NCBI GenBank assembly: GCA_007117175.1 | Contig: SKGZ01000148.1 | Location: 1-5,013 of the forward strand | Direction of reading: 5' to 3' | DNA from: Bacteriovoracales bacterium | GTDB lineage: Bacteria; Bdellovibrionota; Bacteriovoracia; Bacteriovoracales; Bacteriovoracaceae | Length of the DNA: 5,013 nucleotides | In this document: one piece after another, positions 4,698 to 5,013 of the stretch | How the letters are laid out: every line of letters begins with the position of its first letter | Position numbering within the stretch: position 1 is the stretch's first letter | The notes under the pieces: model-generated | What the model saw: the letters and a program-made list of their open reading frames with translations, nothing else | The model's database searches: none | Told to the model about the DNA's origin: nothing | Made by a program: the position numbers and the translations under genes

Positions 4698-5013
4698 TGG
4701 CCTGGTTAGAAATTAAGCATCCGATTGCGATTAATGAGCAAGTGACTCTGCCGGCCATGACTGTTGATCAGCCAATAGCTTTTTTATTGGGAGCCAATGG
4801 AATAGGTAAGAGCACTTTAGTCGGTTATTTGAAGTCTTTAGATCGAGCTCAGCAAATGGTCTTTGCAGATCAAGGAGAGCTGAGTTTTTTTCAGAATCCT
4901 CGAGTGGAGCAAATCACAGCATTGATTGAGCAAATCTTTGGTCAAGAAGCCAGTCATGACTTTTCCCAATACTTGCAGCAGTATCAAATACCCACTCACC
5001 AAAGTTGGAGTCA
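4697..5013 (+). CDS. ABC-type ATPase, N-terminal part (runs off right edge)
   Basis: ATG 4697 directly follows an in-frame TGA (4694-4696), so the start is well bounded; the Shine-Dalgarno is weak (AGAG, 4687-4690). The 105 residues seen begin MAWLEIKHPIAI, then reach the strand IAFLLG and the Walker A motif GANGIGKST (32-40), a typical ABC transporter P-loop. FFQNP (64-68) may be the Q-loop. It lies only 28 residues after the Walker Lys, shorter than usual, so the alpha/beta subdomain is compact. The signature motif, Walker B and H-loop are outside the window, so assignment as an ABC ATPase is likely but not complete. The gene diverges from the M48 protease across a 61-base gap. It could supply the ATPase for the BtuF-like protein encoded at 2822-3631, but this is only suggested by proximity. 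Confidence 0.75.
   Translation, partial: MAWLEIKHPIAINEQVTLPAMTVDQPIAFLLGANGIGKSTLVGYLKSLDRAQQMVFADQGELSFFQNPRVEQITALIEQIFGQEASHDFSQYLQQYQIPTHQSWS

Overview
The window comes from a gene-dense, AT-leaning bacterial chromosome. A Tat-type lipoprotein signal, a periplasmic-type binding protein and a murein-amidase-like M14 peptidase point to a Gram-negative cell. The mix of genes and the look of the M48 leader would fit a Bdellovibrionota (Bacteriovorax-like) genome, but that placement is inference and nothing here proves it. There is no insertion sequence, phage gene, CRISPR array, tRNA or rRNA that I can support.

Layout: (1) 853 down to 1, minus strand: a two-gene unit. A PTPS/QueD-superfamily enzyme is followed, through an ATGA overlap, by an M14 zinc carboxypeptidase that runs off the left edge. 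(2) 854-964: a divergent intergenic region with a possible promoter for the plus-strand unit. (3) 965-3631, plus strand: tyrS (tyrosyl-tRNA synthetase), rnhA (RNase HI with an N-terminal extension) and a secreted 269-residue protein that looks like a class III (BtuF/TroA-like) ABC substrate-binding protein. All three overlap their neighbours and probably form one transcription unit. (4) 4635 down to 3628, minus strand: an M48 metalloprotease predicted to be a Tat-exported lipoprotein, convergent with the previous gene; the two stop codons share one CTAG. (5) 4636-4696: a 61-base divergent region with a strong Shine-Dalgarno and a candidate promoter for the protease, plus a 29-base imperfect palindrome. 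(6) 4697 to the right edge, plus strand: the N-terminal part of an ABC-type ATPase.

The plus-strand operon joins housekeeping functions (tRNA charging, RNA:DNA hybrid removal) to a putative solute-binding protein. That protein and the ABC ATPase could be parts of one import system interrupted by the inverted protease gene. The most notable biochemical points are the PTPS homologue, which lacks the usual catalytic Cys and instead has the Glu-x-x-His-Gly-His arrangement described for PTPS-III (an alternative folate-pathway enzyme), and the M14 peptidase, whose conserved substrate-binding Arg/Asn residues are replaced by Lys/Asp. I see no clearly new multi-gene system. Most of the window is ordinary core genome packed with almost no gaps.
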